The position numbers were made by a program, and so were the translations under genes. Shown here piece after piece: positions 5,746 through 6,347 of a stretch of 6,347 nt of DNA (the first letter of the stretch is position 1; every line of letters begins with the position of its first letter). The DNA is from Actinomycetes bacterium. GTDB lineage: Bacteria; Actinomycetota; Thermoleophilia; Solirubrobacterales; Solirubrobacteraceae. The notes under the pieces are model-generated. The model saw only the letters and a list, made by a program, of their open reading frames with translations. It had not been told where the DNA came from and ran no database searches. The stretch lies in the NCBI GenBank assembly GCA_023405705.1, contig JAEXXR010000510.1, positions 1-6,347 of the forward strand, read 5' to 3'.

Positions 5746-6347
5746 ATGAGCGCGCGCGCCGGCATCGTCGTCACCGGGACCGAGGTCCTCAGCGGGATCA
5801 TCAGCGACCGCAACGGGCCGTGGCTGTCGGAGCGGCTGCGCGAGATCGGCGTCGACGCGGCGCACATCGTCGTCGTCGGCGACCGGCCCGAGGACCTGCT
5901 CGCCGCGTTGCGCTTCCTCGCTGGCGAGGGCGTCGGTCTGATCGTCACCTCCGGCGGCCTCGGCCCGACCGCCGACGATCTCACCGCCGACGTCGTCGCG
6001 CAGTTCCAGGGCCGGCCTTCCGCCTTGGACGAGGCGCTGTTCGGGCGGATCGCCGAGATCCTCAAGCCGCTGATGCAGCGCTGGCCCGACCTCGACCCCG
6101 AGGCGATCCTGCGCTCCAACCGCAAGCAGGCGCTCGTGCCCGACGGCGCGACGGTGCTGGAGCCGGTCGGGACCGCGCCGGGGCTCGTCGTCCCGCCGTC
6201 GGCCGCCGGCGAGGCGGGGGCGGAGGGGCCGACGGTGCTGGTGCTGCCCGGGCCGCCGCGTGAGCTGCAGCCGATGTGGCGGACGGCGCAGGAGACCGAG
6301 GCGTTCCGGGCGGCCGGCGCGGGCGCGCCGGCCGTCGCGTGGGGGGT
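5746..6347 (+). CDS. cinA: CinA family protein, N-terminal COG1058/MoCF domain (3' end cut by window)
   Basis: CinA proteins carry an N-terminal domain of the molybdopterin-binding fold, linked to nucleotide pyrophosphatase activity (ADP-ribose), and usually a C-terminal NMN deamidase (PncC) domain that recycles nicotinamide mononucleotide; in some bacteria the gene is linked to competence and recA. 200 residues are visible: [11 protein letters not shown] (7-17), D21 and N23 of the D-x-N motif, [21 protein letters not shown], the hallmark [13 protein letters not shown] (68-80), [12 protein letters not shown], the GTAPGLVV segment and [10 protein letters not shown] short Ala/Gly/Glu insert lies between the last two motifs. 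Any PncC domain would lie beyond position 6347, so a one-domain version is not excluded. ATG 5746 has GGGGA eight bases upstream and lies 15 bases after the rodZ stop, so co-transcription is likely. In contrast to rodZ and ftsK, no arginine here uses AGA. Confidence 0.94.
   Translation, partial: MSARAGIVVTGTEVLSGIISDRNGPWLSERLREIGVDAAHIVVVGDRPEDLLAALRFLAGEGVGLIVTSGGLGPTADDLTADVVAQFQGRPSALDEALFGRIAEILKPLMQRWPDLDPEAILRSNRKQALVPDGATVLEPVGTAPGLVVPPSAAGEAGAEGPTVLVLPGPPRELQPMWRTAQETEAFRAAGAGAPAVAWG

Overview
The window (about 72-75% GC by eye) reads as core chromosome of a high-GC actinobacterium. The set of genes (two-component pair, FtsK, a RodZ-type protein, CinA), the absence of Shine-Dalgarno sites before some starts and the unusual use of AGA arginine codons in a GC-rich background suggest Thermoleophilia / Solirubrobacterales (Conexibacter-like). 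That assignment is inference and was not checked by a search. I see no insertion sequence, prophage, CRISPR array, tRNA or rRNA, and no clearly new multi-gene system. The most interesting material is regulatory (the divergent spacer) and in codon use.

Left third (1-1999, minus strand): a response regulator of the OmpR/PhoB family is followed by its membrane sensor histidine kinase, which starts inside the regulator's 3' end and runs off the left edge before its C-terminus. The regulator looks leaderless, with a TANNNT -10 box seven bases before its ATG and no Shine-Dalgarno site.

Divergent spacer (2000-2096): 97 bases hold the putative regulator promoter, a GC hairpin followed by five T on the plus strand, and a perfect 6-bp direct repeat (TTAGCG-N5-TTAGCG) with the 11-bp period typical of PhoB-family binding sites. 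This is a candidate autoregulatory operator that could also touch ftsK.

Right two-thirds (2097-6347, plus strand): ftsK (four membrane segments, a long acidic linker, RecA-like motor, gamma winged helix), then a 34-base gap, a RodZ-like membrane protein (cytoplasmic HTH, one membrane helix, outer DUF4115-like domain), then a 15-base gap and cinA, cut by the right edge. The three genes are co-directional and probably largely co-transcribed. They link chromosome segregation and division, cell shape, and nucleotide/NAD repair, in an order related to the rodZ-pgsA-cinA-recA neighbourhood of Firmicutes. No stretch longer than 300 bases lacks a gene.
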